DNA from: Burkholderiaceae bacterium
GTDB taxonomy: Bacteria; Pseudomonadota; Gammaproteobacteria; Burkholderiales; Burkholderiaceae_C
Length of the DNA stretch: 38,397 nt
NCBI GenBank assembly: GCA_030654805.1
Contig: JAURWR010000089.1
Span: 1 to 38,397 of the forward strand
Reading direction: 5' to 3'
Of this stretch, positions 15,670 to 23,594 are shown in pieces. Numbering within the stretch: position 1 is the first letter of the stretch; each line of letters begins with the position of its first letter. The notes under the pieces were generated by a model that was not told the origin of the DNA, ran no database searches, and saw only the letters and a program-made list of their open reading frames with translations. The position numbers were made by a program, and so were the translations under genes.

Positions 15670-17115
15670 TCAGGCGGGCTGGGCTTCGGCGGCGAGCTGC
15701 TCGGCGCTCTGCTCGATCAGCAACGAGTCGACGGTCTCCCAGGGCGCCGGCGTGCGCACCTCGGCCCACATCGGGTTGAACAGGGCCTTGTCGATCTCCG
15801 CGATCATCGTGACCATGCCTTCGTAGCCGGCGAAGGCGTGGTGTCGCTCCTGGTTGATGTCCATCCAGGGCATGCGCGCCTTCAGTGCGACGAACTGGCT
15901 GCGCCCGCCGCTGAGCATGATGTCGGCCTTGGCGTCGCGCAGCATCGCGTACATCTGCCGCGGCGTCATGTCGTCGATCATGTGCGCGTCGTCGCCCATG
16001 ATTTCCTTGATCTTTTCCTTGTCTTCCTTCGTGCTCTTCTTGGTGCTGGTGCCGACCACCTCGAGTCCGGCCTCCTGCAATGCCGCCACGACCGACCAGC
16101 TCTTCACGCCGCCGGTGATCAGCAGCACCTTCTTGCCGGTGAGCCGCTCCTTGTAGGCGCGGATGCGCTCCCAGGCGCGCGCTTCCTCGACCGCGATCAG
16201 CGCTTCGGTGCGATCCTTCAACTCGGCCGGTGCGCCGCGCTCGACGAGCAGCCGCGCGATCTCGCGCAGCGTCTCGCTCATGTCGCCGATGCCGTAGAAC
16301 GAACCCTCGAAGTACGGGATGTCCCAGCGCTGCTGCATCTTGGTCGCGATGTTGATCATCGACTTCGAGCAGACCATCATGTTGGCCTTCGCGCGGTGCG
16401 CCGAAGCGACCTCGGCGTAACGCCCGTCACCCGAGATGCAGCTCAGGATGCGCACGCCCAGCGCGTCGAGCAGCGGCTTGACCTGCCACAGCTCGCCCGA
16501 GAGGTTGTACTCGCCGATGATGTTGATGTCGTAGGGCGTGGTGTGCTCGGGCTCGACGGTGCCGATCACGTAGTCGAGCAGCGCCTCGGCGCCGAGCTTG
16601 TTGCCCAGGTTCTTCGGCCCGGCGAAGCCCGGTGCGTTGACCGGGATCACCGGCTTGCTGAACTTCTCGGCCGCGCGCTTGCAGACGGCCTCGATGTCGT
16701 CGCCGATCAGGCCGGTGACGCAGGTCTGGTAGACGAAGATCGCCGGCGGGTCGTACTTCTCGCAGATCTCGCGGATCGACTTGAACAGGCGCTTCTCGGC
16801 GCCGTAGATCACGTCGAGCTCGTTGATGTCGGTGGTGAAGCCGGTGCGGTAGATCGTCGATCCCGACGACGCGCTGTGCCGGTTGTCCCACGAGTTGCCT
16901 TCGCAGGCGATCGGCCCGTGCACGAGGTGCGCCACATCGACGATGGGCTGCAACGCGATCTTCGCGCCGTCGAACGCGCAGCCACCGGCGGCAGCGCCGG
17001 GCGTCAGTTGCTTGGTGCAGCCCTTCTTGCGTTCCTTCTCGGTCTTGCCGACGTTCTTGTCGCAGCCAGGCTCCTCGAACACTTCGGCGATCTTGGCTTT
17101 GAGCGATGCGGACAT
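15670..17115 (-). CDS. nifE: Nitrogenase cofactor assembly protein NifE
   Basis: NifE, the alpha-like subunit of the NifEN scaffold. The 481-residue product shows GGCAFDGAKIALQPIVDVAH, HGPIACEGNSWDNRHSASSG, YQTCVTGLIGDD and IPVNAPGFAGPKNLGNKLG, then a C-terminal half with GGVKSWSVVAALQEAGLEV and LSGGRSQFVALKARMPWMDI ending in NQERHHAFAGYEG. It is the first gene of the minus-strand nif run. A sigma54-type element 56 bases upstream supports NifA control. The nitrogenase structural genes nifHDK are not in this window. Confidence 0.97.
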   Translation of the reverse strand: MSASLKAKIAEVFEEPGCDKNVGKTEKERKKGCTKQLTPGAAAGGCAFDGAKIALQPIVDVAHLVHGPIACEGNSWDNRHSASSGSTIYRTGFTTDINELDVIYGAEKRLFKSIREICEKYDPPAIFVYQTCVTGLIGDDIEAVCKRAAEKFSKPVIPVNAPGFAGPKNLGNKLGAEALLDYVIGTVEPEHTTPYDINIIGEYNLSGELWQVKPLLDALGVRILSCISGDGRYAEVASAHRAKANMMVCSKSMINIATKMQQRWDIPYFEGSFYGIGDMSETLREIARLLVERGAPAELKDRTEALIAVEEARAWERIRAYKERLTGKKVLLITGGVKSWSVVAALQEAGLEVVGTSTKKSTKEDKEKIKEIMGDDAHMIDDMTPRQMYAMLRDAKADIMLSGGRSQFVALKARMPWMDINQERHHAFAGYEGMVTMIAEIDKALFNPMWAEVRTPAPWETVDSLLIEQSAEQLAAEAQPA

Positions 17116-17170
17116 CCGGGGCCTCCTGTGCGCTACAGCGACATCGAACGGTGGGGTTCGAGGTCTCCAT

Positions 17171-17186
17171 TGCAGCTTCGATGCCA
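17171..17186 (-). promoter_or_regulatory. Sigma54 (-24/-12) promoter of the nifE operon
   Basis: The minus strand reads TGGCATCGAAGCTGCA. The -24 TGGCA and -12 GC doublets sit at the exact sigma54 spacing, matching TGGCAC-N5-TTGCA at all but two positions. It lies about 56 bases before the nifE ATG. A perfect NifA site (TGT-N10-ACA) is not present upstream; the nearest is TGG-N10-ACA at 17271-17286. The remainder of 17187-17416 holds no gene I can support. Confidence 0.7.
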
Positions 17187-17416
17187 GGAGCGGAAAACTC
17201 TATGAATCAACGACTTGGTGTGCAGGGCTGCGTCGTGGACCCGGTCGATGCGACAAGTCGTTGCGTCGAATGGCAGCTTTCCGACAAAGGATCCGGCGCG
17301 CGAGATGACGTCGATCACGGGCCGAGACACCCCTCGCATCGCACCGACGCCCCACTCCCGCAGCCGCTGGGCGAAAGGTTCGATGCGATCGCCGACAGAG
17401 GTGAACCCACAAAGGC

Positions 17417-17440
17417 GAACGCCCCGCATGCGGGGCGTTC
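17417..17440. terminator. Perfect inverted-repeat terminator between phasin and nifE
   Basis: A 12+12-base perfect palindrome (arm GAACGCCCCGCA) is flanked by AAAGG on one side and TTTC on the other. It is about 80 bases downstream of the phasin stop and upstream of the nifE promoter. It would end phasin (and any hydrogenase) transcripts before they enter the nif operon. Confidence 0.7.
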
Positions 17441-17492
17441 TTTCGGCAACATCGGCGACCACCGGCCGTGGCCGAACTCCTCAGAGCCCGGC

Positions 17493-17508
17493 CCGTGCCG
17501 AAGCACGG
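17493..17508 (-). other. Small stem-loop after the phasin gene
   Basis: The minus strand has CCGTGC-TTCG-GCACGG, a six-base stem with the very stable UUCG tetraloop, 11 bases beyond the phasin stop codon. It lacks a U-run, so it may stabilise the phasin mRNA 3' end rather than terminate transcription. Confidence 0.4.
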
Positions 17509-17518
17509 TGCCGTCAAC

Positions 17519-18061
17519 CTACTTCGTCTTGCTGGCAGGCTTCGTCGCCTTGGTGGCCATCTCTGAGGCCGCAGCAAATTGCTTGCCGGCGGTATCCATG
17601 GCTTGCTTGGCTTGCGACTGGGCAGTTGCCAGCGAAGCCTGACCCGCAGCGATCGCATTCTTGAAGGCCGAGACGGCGCCTTCGCTGCCGGTCGGTGCAT
17701 TTTTCATGACCGCTTCGATGCTGGCAACGGCTTGTGCCTGCATGTCAGCGAACTTGGCCTCGGTCGCCTTGGTCAGCGCCGTGCCCGTTTCGGTCACGAT
17801 GCCAGCGACAGCCCGACCGTAGGCCGCAGCTTTTTCGGCCATGGGCTGGATCAGACCGGTCACGTCAGTCAGGTCCTGCGGTGACTTGATGGCAAATCCT
17901 GCCTGCATCTGCTCGGACACCTCGGCCATGGCAGCCTGCGCGGTGGCCATGTTGAGTTCCATGAGCTTGCTGAAGCCAGCCATGGTCGTTGTCGTCATGT
18001 CGTTCAGGTCAGCCATCGTGGTCTTGGCAGAAGAGAGGAATTGTTCAGCGGGTTGGGTCAT
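17519..18061 (-). CDS. Phasin family protein (PHA granule-associated)
   Basis: Phasins coat polyhydroxyalkanoate granules in the cytoplasm. The 180-residue product is almost wholly amphipathic helix, low in aromatic residues, with family-like segments EQFLSSAKTTMADLNDMTTT, FSKLMELNMATAQAAMAEVS and EKAAAYGRAVAGIVTETGTA. It ends in an Ala/Lys/Thr-rich tail (ATKATKPASKTK). I chose the ATG at 18061, eight bases after GGAG, because upstream residues are not phasin-like. It has its own promoter and a PhaR-type palindrome. It lies between the nif and hydrogenase operons and links the window to carbon storage. Confidence 0.93.
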   Translation of the reverse strand: MTQPAEQFLSSAKTTMADLNDMTTTTMAGFSKLMELNMATAQAAMAEVSEQMQAGFAIKSPQDLTDVTGLIQPMAEKAAAYGRAVAGIVTETGTALTKATEAKFADMQAQAVASIEAVMKNAPTGSEGAVSAFKNAIAAGQASLATAQSQAKQAMDTAGKQFAAASEMATKATKPASKTK

Positions 18062-18126
18062 GGAGTGCTCCAGGAAGTTAGTCTGCAAACCGTGGGACAA
18101 GAAATTGTGCGGTGCAGCATGGCGTC

Positions 18127-18154
18127 ATCGTACGACCGATTCCGCTCAATGCAA
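18127..18154 (-). promoter_or_regulatory. Sigma70-like promoter of the phasin gene
   Basis: The minus strand has TTGCAT, a 16-base spacer and TACGAT, giving a transcript start about 55-60 bases before the phasin ATG. It lies between the hoxJ stop and the phasin start, immediately downstream of the PhaR-like palindrome. Confidence 0.5.
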
Positions 18155-18161
18155 GACGCTT

Positions 18162-18178
18162 TTGCTGCATTGCAGCAA
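18162..18178. promoter_or_regulatory. PhaR-type operator palindrome
   Basis: A perfect 17-base palindrome, TTGCTGCA-T-TGCAGCAA, contains CTGC-N3-GCAG. This is the motif described for PhaR, the repressor of phasin genes that is released by PHA. It sits eight bases upstream of the -35 box of the phasin promoter. PhaR itself is not in the window. Confidence 0.6.
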
Positions 18179-18219
18179 TTCTAGGGGACTGGTACTAACT
18201 TGCCTTGCCGGAACTTCGA

Positions 18220-19599
18220 TCAGGACGCCAGCGGCAACTCGAGAACGAACTCCGCGCCACCCTCCGGATGGTTCAACGCAGTCAGCCTTCCGCCATGCTG
18301 TTCGACGATGCCGTAGCTGATCGACACGCCGAGACCCGTGCCTTTGCCCACGGGCTTGGTCGTGAAGAACGGATCGAAGATGCGCGACACATGCTCCGGC
18401 AGGATGCCGGGCCCGTTGTCGCGCAGGTGCAGCTGAACCTGCGCATCTCCGCACTCCAGCGTCAGCCAGACCTGCGGGTGCAACGCACCGGGGCCCGATG
18501 CCGCATCGGCAGCGTTCTGAAGCAGGTTCATCAGTACCTGTTGCAGTTGCCCGGCGCTGCCCGTCACGATGCACGGTGGTCCGCTGTGCCAGTGCATCTC
18601 GAAGGCCGGGCCAGCACCCTTGCGAACCCAGTGGATCGCACGCTCGATGACCGTGTTGAGGTCGACCGGCGTGCGTGCTTCCGGGTCCATGGCCGAAAAG
18701 CGCTTCAGGCCACCGACGATGTCGGCCGTGCGCTGCGCGCCCTCGAGCGTGCCTTCGATCAGCGACGGCAGATCACCCAGCAGATGATCGATGCGCAGCG
18801 TCTTGCGCAAGGCATCCAGCGCCTCCGCGCCCAGCCCTGCGTGCACCGCTGCAAGGTACTGGCGCAGTCGCTCGCTGTAGCGAGCCAGCGCATGCACGTT
18901 GCCGAGCACGAAGCTGATCGGGTTGTTCAGCTCGTGCGCCACGCCCGCCACCAGGCGACCCAGCGACGCCATCTTCTCGGAATGCAGCAGCTGTTGCTGC
19001 GCGAGCTTCAGCGACTCGTGCGCGGCGCGCAGCTCGTGATAGGCACGCTTGATCTCGGCCGTCGGCCTGCCCACGAACACCGTGCCGACACGGCGACCGC
19101 TGGCGGCGATGCGCGGTGTGCAGTTGGCATCGACCGGCACGCTGTGCCCCTGTTCCGCAGTGCCGCTCAAAAAGTTCAGTTCGATCGCCTCGCCGCTGCG
19201 CGAGGGCTTGCTGCGCGAAAGCACGGCACGCGCCCGATCGCTGCTCGGTGCATCGGCCAGCAGGTCATAGAACGAGGTGCCGCGCAGCTCGCCGTCGCTG
19301 CGACCGACCAGCTCGCACAGCGCTGCGTTGGTTTCCTCGATGCGGCCGTGCTCATCGCACACGACCAGCACGTCGGACATCGCCGACAGCACGCTGAAGA
19401 TGAACTGCTGCGACTGTTCCAGCTCGACGTTCTTCTGTTCCAGCTGGATCTCGTCGTGCACCAGCTGCGAGTACACCTCGTCCATCTTGCGGATCACGTC
19501 GAACCACGTCGATTCGTCGACGCCTTCGATGCCGATGTGCGGCATCAGTCCTTCGAGACTGCGGCTCGGCAGCTTACTGGCGGGGTCGGTATCGGCCAT
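18220..19599 (-). CDS. hoxJ: H2-signalling histidine kinase HoxJ (HupT)
   Basis: A 459-residue soluble sensor kinase that receives the signal of the regulatory hydrogenase HoxBC. After a coiled-coil start ([20 protein letters not shown]) comes a PAS domain (about 65-180, with [20 protein letters not shown]). The phospho-accepting His is in [15 protein letters not shown] (His222). The ATPase has an N-box ([13 protein letters not shown]), G1 (LRDNGPGIL), an F-box ([17 protein letters not shown]) and G2. No membrane helix is seen. The ATG at 19599 lies 14 bases after the hoxC stop; the long upstream frame is a shadow of hoxC. It is the last gene of the hydrogenase locus. All catalytic motifs look intact. 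Confidence 0.94.
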   Translation of the reverse strand: MADTDPASKLPSRSLEGLMPHIGIEGVDESTWFDVIRKMDEVYSQLVHDEIQLEQKNVELEQSQQFIFSVLSAMSDVLVVCDEHGRIEETNAALCELVGRSDGELRGTSFYDLLADAPSSDRARAVLSRSKPSRSGEAIELNFLSGTAEQGHSVPVDANCTPRIAASGRRVGTVFVGRPTAEIKRAYHELRAAHESLKLAQQQLLHSEKMASLGRLVAGVAHELNNPISFVLGNVHALARYSERLRQYLAAVHAGLGAEALDALRKTLRIDHLLGDLPSLIEGTLEGAQRTADIVGGLKRFSAMDPEARTPVDLNTVIERAIHWVRKGAGPAFEMHWHSGPPCIVTGSAGQLQQVLMNLLQNAADAASGPGALHPQVWLTLECGDAQVQLHLRDNGPGILPEHVSRIFDPFFTTKPVGKGTGLGVSISYGIVEQHGGRLTALNHPEGGAEFVLELPLAS

Positions 19600-19613
19600 G
19601 GTGGTCGGTTCGA

Positions 19614-21071
19614 TCAATGCACCGTGCACACCATGCAGGGGTCGAACGAGCGCACGATGTGCTGCACCGCCACCGGCGTGGTCTCGCCCTCGCGCACCGG
19701 AGCGCCGACCAGCGCCTGCTCCAGCGCACCGGGGGTGCCTGCGGCATCGCGCGGCGAGAAGTTCCAGGTCGTCGGGGCGACGATCTGGTAGTTCGCGATG
19801 CGGCCACGGCGGACCTCGATCCAGTGTCCCAGGCTGCCGCGCGCCGCTTCGCTCAGGCCCACGCCCACCCCTTCGTCGGGCAGCGCGGTCGGCACGCAAT
19901 AGGCGTCGTTCACGACGAGTTGCTGCAGCCAGCGCTCCATCATCGGCACCACTTGCGCCAGCTCCAGCAGCCGCGCCAGCACGCGTGTGTAGACGGTGCC
20001 GCCGTGCCGCGCCACCACCTCGCGCACCAGCGGGTGCGCCGACGCCAGCTGGCGCGCGATGGCGCCGGTCTCGACGACCTGGCCGTCGAGTCGAGGCGCC
20101 TTGTTCCAGGTGTAGGCGTCCGGCTTGTCGGGCTCGGGATGGGTGATGCCGGCGCTCGGATGCAGCGGGCCGCCCACGTCGGCCAGCCAGGCATGGGTCG
20201 CGTCTTCGCGGATCGCGCCGGCGTTCAGCGCCGTGAGCTCGCCGGTGGCCGACTGCCACAGCCCGGACGCGAACAGGTGCGAGCCACCGGGCTGCGGGTA
20301 CGCACCGTAGCTGAGGTAGCGCCCAGGCCCCTGGCCCAGCGCAGCCAGACCGGTGTCGTGCGCGATGCTCAGGAAGAGCCTGAAATCGCCGCGCAACGGG
20401 TCTTGCGCGTGCCACGCCTGCAATTGATCTTCGGTACGCAGCGCGACGATCTGCTCCAGCGGAGCGCCGAAGAGTTGCCGCTCCAGAAAGCCACGGAACT
20501 CGCGCACGCGGGCCAGCAGCCGCGTGCGCTCAGCCGCCTCGACCGCACGCGTGGAGCCCCCCGGTTCGAGGCTTTGCGTGTGCGGCCATTTGCCCGCCAG
20601 CGTGCCCAGCAGCTCGAACCAGCGCTGGCGCGCCGAGATGGCCGCACGCACCTGCTCGCCGGTCTGCGGCGCGAAGCGCCGCAGCGCTTCGGCATGCCAC
20701 GGTTGCGCCGCGTACACCGGCCGGGTGAAGTCCGGCATGAAGAACAGGTAGAAGTGCGTCAGGTGGTCGGCGAGGTTTTCGGTGGCGAGGATCACGTTGG
20801 TGATGTGCTGGCCGTTCGGCGGCATCTCGATGCCCCCCAGATCGGCCAGCGCGCGCGCCGCGGCGACCGACTGCGACACCGAACAGATGCCGCAGATGCG
20901 CGGCACGACCACGAGCGCATCGTGCGGCGCCTTGCCGTGCAGGATCTGCTCGAAGCCGCGGTACATCGTTGCGTTGACGTGGGCCGCATTCACGCGCCCG
21001 TCGGCCACGTCGAGCATGACTTCGAGGTCGCCCTCGACCCGGTTGAACGGCCCGACCAGCAAACGGGTCAT
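19614..21071 (-). CDS. hoxC: Regulatory [NiFe]-hydrogenase large subunit HoxC (HupV)
   Basis: Large subunit of the H2-sensing hydrogenase, carrying the NiFe site. The N-terminal nickel motif is RICGICSVSQ (about 58-67). The C-terminal motif DPCMVCTVH ends exactly at the His, with no cleavable extension. That is the hallmark of regulatory hydrogenases, which need no maturation protease. Length (485 residues) is normal. It begins 43 bases after hoxB and is followed by hoxJ, the hoxABCJ order of Ralstonia eutropha. Confidence 0.96.
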   Translation of the reverse strand: MTRLLVGPFNRVEGDLEVMLDVADGRVNAAHVNATMYRGFEQILHGKAPHDALVVVPRICGICSVSQSVAAARALADLGGIEMPPNGQHITNVILATENLADHLTHFYLFFMPDFTRPVYAAQPWHAEALRRFAPQTGEQVRAAISARQRWFELLGTLAGKWPHTQSLEPGGSTRAVEAAERTRLLARVREFRGFLERQLFGAPLEQIVALRTEDQLQAWHAQDPLRGDFRLFLSIAHDTGLAALGQGPGRYLSYGAYPQPGGSHLFASGLWQSATGELTALNAGAIREDATHAWLADVGGPLHPSAGITHPEPDKPDAYTWNKAPRLDGQVVETGAIARQLASAHPLVREVVARHGGTVYTRVLARLLELAQVVPMMERWLQQLVVNDAYCVPTALPDEGVGVGLSEAARGSLGHWIEVRRGRIANYQIVAPTTWNFSPRDAAGTPGALEQALVGAPVREGETTPVAVQHIVRSFDPCMVCTVH

Positions 21072-21114
21072 GGGCGGCTCACCGGAGGCGCGGACTCAGG
21101 CGCGATGTGCCCGA

Positions 21115-22140
21115 TCATTTGAGTCGCGTCTTGCGCGCGGCAGGCGCCACGACGATGTGATCGGCCGTGGCGTTGACCTTCACGCGCCGCGGCGTGGCCG
21201 ACTTCGACAGCGATGCCAGCGCCACGAACCAGGCCTTGGGCATGTCGGTCGGCAGGCCGATCGGGATGCCGGCAATCTTGGGCGTCTGGTGGAACGGGTG
21301 GCCAGGCTCCTGGAATCCGGGCTCGGTGCAGCTGATGCACGCATAGCCGCCACGGGTGCACGAACCCTCGCCGTTCCACAGCCGCGTGTTGCAGTCGGCA
21401 TGCGCCTGCGTGCCCTTGCAGCCCATGTGCTCCATCATGCAACCCAGGTCGGAGGGCTTTTCGGCACTGGCCTTGAACTCGTAGAACTCGTTGCGCGTGC
21501 AGCCGTGGTGCACGAGCTGGTCGGCATAGAAGCGCGGCCGGCCGAAGGTGTCGAGGTCGGCCTCGGTGAGCCCGTCGGCGGCGAGCGCCATCAGCGTGTC
21601 GTTGACCCAGCCGGGGTGCGTGGGGCAGCCGGCGACATTGATCACCGGCAGCCCGCTGCCCGAGCGGAATGCGGCGCCGAGCAGTCCGCCCCGGCGATCG
21701 TCGTCGTACTGCAGTCCGCAGGCATCCGTCGGGTTGTCGCCACTGGCGGTGATGCCGCCCCAGGCCGCGCAGCTGCCGATCGCGATCACGTGCCGCGCCT
21801 GGGCCGCGAGGCGGGTCACCCACTGGATCATCGGCACGCCGGTGCCGGCCATCACATGAAAGCGGCCGGTGCCGTTGGGTCCGCGCAGCAGCGACCCTTC
21901 GACGCACAGCGCATCGACGCGCAGCGTGCCGTCGAGCACGCGGTTCAGCATCTCGACGACTTCGGTGCCGCTTTCCAGCGAGAGCGATGGGTGCCACAGC
22001 AGGTGGATGCCGGCATCGCGCCACTGGCCGTGGAAATCGGTCGTGTCGGCACACAGCAGCGACATGCTGCAACCGCCGCAACCGCCCGATTGCAGCCACA
22101 ACACGTTCAGCCCCGTCGATGAATCGCGAGCAGCACCCAT
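21115..22140 (-). CDS. hoxB: Regulatory [NiFe]-hydrogenase small subunit HoxB (HupU)
   Basis: Fe-S subunit of the H2 sensor. The 341-residue product starts without a twin-arginine signal peptide, so the enzyme stays in the cytoplasm, as expected for a sensor. Cluster ligands include SGGCGGCSMSLLC near residue 18, GSCAAWGGI, INVAGCPTHPGW, and the later HHGCTRNEFYEF, CKGTQAHADCNTRLW and GYACISCTEPGF. The ATG at 22140 shares its A with the hoxA stop (TGATG), so the two are coupled. Together with HoxC it relays H2 to HoxJ. Confidence 0.95.
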   Translation of the reverse strand: MGAARDSSTGLNVLWLQSGGCGGCSMSLLCADTTDFHGQWRDAGIHLLWHPSLSLESGTEVVEMLNRVLDGTLRVDALCVEGSLLRGPNGTGRFHVMAGTGVPMIQWVTRLAAQARHVIAIGSCAAWGGITASGDNPTDACGLQYDDDRRGGLLGAAFRSGSGLPVINVAGCPTHPGWVNDTLMALAADGLTEADLDTFGRPRFYADQLVHHGCTRNEFYEFKASAEKPSDLGCMMEHMGCKGTQAHADCNTRLWNGEGSCTRGGYACISCTEPGFQEPGHPFHQTPKIAGIPIGLPTDMPKAWFVALASLSKSATPRRVKVNATADHIVVAPAARKTRLK

Positions 22141-23594
22141 CACCCCTCCAGACCGAAGCGTTGCATCTTGCCGCGCAAGCCGACGCGTGACAGCCCCAGT
22201 TCCTTCGCGGCACGGGTCTTGTTCCAGCGGTGGCGCAGCAAGGTCTCGCGAAGCACCATCGCCTCGATGGCATCGAGCCGTTCGCCGAGCGTGCCGCTGG
22301 CGGGCAGCAGCGTGGCCTGACCCGCCAGTGCCGCCGACCGACCGGCCTGCCCCTGCAGCACGCGCGTCGAAAAGGCCTGCGCTTCGATCAGGTCGGCGTC
22401 GCTCAACGCGATCGCTCGCGCGATCTCGTTGCGCAACTCGCGCACGTTGCCGGGCCAGGAGTGGCTCATCAGGCAGGCCATGGCTCCGTCGCTCAAGGCC
22501 ACACACGAGCGGCCCAGTTCGCCGCCCACCTCGCCCAGCAGGCGCTGCGCGATCGGACCGATGTCGCCGGGTCGTTCGCGCAGCGGCGGCACGGTGAGCG
22601 ACACCCCGGCGATGCGGTAGTAGAGGTCTTCGCGAAACAGGCCCTCGTGTACGCGCTGCTCCAGATCGCGGTGGGTCGCGGCGATCACGCGCACGTCGAC
22701 CGGAACGGCACGCGCGGCGCCCACCGGCCTCACCTCGCCCTCCTGCAGCACGCGCAGCAGCCGAACCTGGAAGGCCGGCGAGGTCTCGCCGATCTCGTCC
22801 AGGAACACGGTCCCGTTGTGCGCGCGCTGGAACAGGCCGACATGGTCCTCGTAGGCGCCGGTGAAGGCACCGCGCTTGTGGCCGAACAGTTCCGATTCGA
22901 GCAGGCTGTCGGTGATCGCGGCACAGTTCTCGACCACGAACGCGCCGCTGGCGCGCGGGCTGGCGTAGTGCATGGCGCGCGCCAGCAGTTCCTTGCCGGT
23001 GCCCGACTCGCCGAGCACCAGCACGCTCAGGTCGTAGCGCGCGACACGCGCCGCCATCTCGCACACCGCATCGAGCGGGCTGCCGGGCGCCCGCTCGATG
23101 CGATCGAAATCGAACACGCGGCGCGCACGCTCGAGCTTGTGCGCGGCACGCTGGCGCAGCACCGGTGTGCTGGTGCGCAGCTCCACGTCGAGCCGGTTCA
23201 TGCTGCGCTGCAGGGTCTGCGCCTCGGCGGCGGTGCGCACGGTGCCGAGCAGGTGGTCGGGCACCCAGGGCTTCAGGAGGTACTGGTAGATGCCCGCATC
23301 GTTGATGCCGGCGATGATGTCTTCGGAATCGGTGTAGCCGGAGATCACGATGCGCACCGTGTCGGGCCAGCGCTCTCGGACCTCCTTCAGGAAGACGACA
23401 CCGGTCTGACCCGGCATGCGCTGGTCGCACAGGATGACGCTGATGTCGAAACGCTCGAGCTGCTGGCGCGCTTCGTCTGCGTTGCTGGCGGTGAGCACCG
23501 CGAATTCTTCGTCGAGCGTGCGGCGGATCGCATCCTGCGACCGCACCTCGTCGTCGACGACGAGCACGCGTGGCAGCAGGTCAACCGTGCTCAC
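22140..23594 (-). CDS. hoxA: Sigma54-dependent response regulator HoxA (HupR)
   Basis: NtrC-type activator of hydrogenase genes, 484 residues. The receiver domain has VLVVDDE and the phospho-acceptor Asp57 in VILCDQRMPG. The AAA+ domain has Walker A GESGTGKE (195-202), the sigma54-contact motif GAFTGA (242-247) and GTVFLDEIGE. A Fis-type helix-turn-helix (WNKTRAAKELGLSRVGLRGK) closes the protein. The GTG start at 23594 overlaps the hypX stop (GTGA). In Ralstonia the unphosphorylated form activates; whether that holds here is unknown. Expected targets are the hoxK promoter (outside) and perhaps others. Confidence 0.95.
   Translation of the reverse strand: MSTVDLLPRVLVVDDEVRSQDAIRRTLDEEFAVLTASNADEARQQLERFDISVILCDQRMPGQTGVVFLKEVRERWPDTVRIVISGYTDSEDIIAGINDAGIYQYLLKPWVPDHLLGTVRTAAEAQTLQRSMNRLDVELRTSTPVLRQRAAHKLERARRVFDFDRIERAPGSPLDAVCEMAARVARYDLSVLVLGESGTGKELLARAMHYASPRASGAFVVENCAAITDSLLESELFGHKRGAFTGAYEDHVGLFQRAHNGTVFLDEIGETSPAFQVRLLRVLQEGEVRPVGAARAVPVDVRVIAATHRDLEQRVHEGLFREDLYYRIAGVSLTVPPLRERPGDIGPIAQRLLGEVGGELGRSCVALSDGAMACLMSHSWPGNVRELRNEIARAIALSDADLIEAQAFSTRVLQGQAGRSAALAGQATLLPASGTLGERLDAIEAMVLRETLLRHRWNKTRAAKELGLSRVGLRGKMQRFGLEG

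Noticed and set aside
14184-17205. Long plus-strand open frames opposite nifN and nifE (531 and 534 codons)
   Set aside because: They are Arg/Asp/His-rich GC-bias shadows with no domain motif, lying exactly opposite well-conserved NifN and NifE.
17133-17462. A 109-codon minus-strand frame between phasin and nifE
   Set aside because: It spans the nifE promoter and the terminator palindrome and has no family-like sequence.
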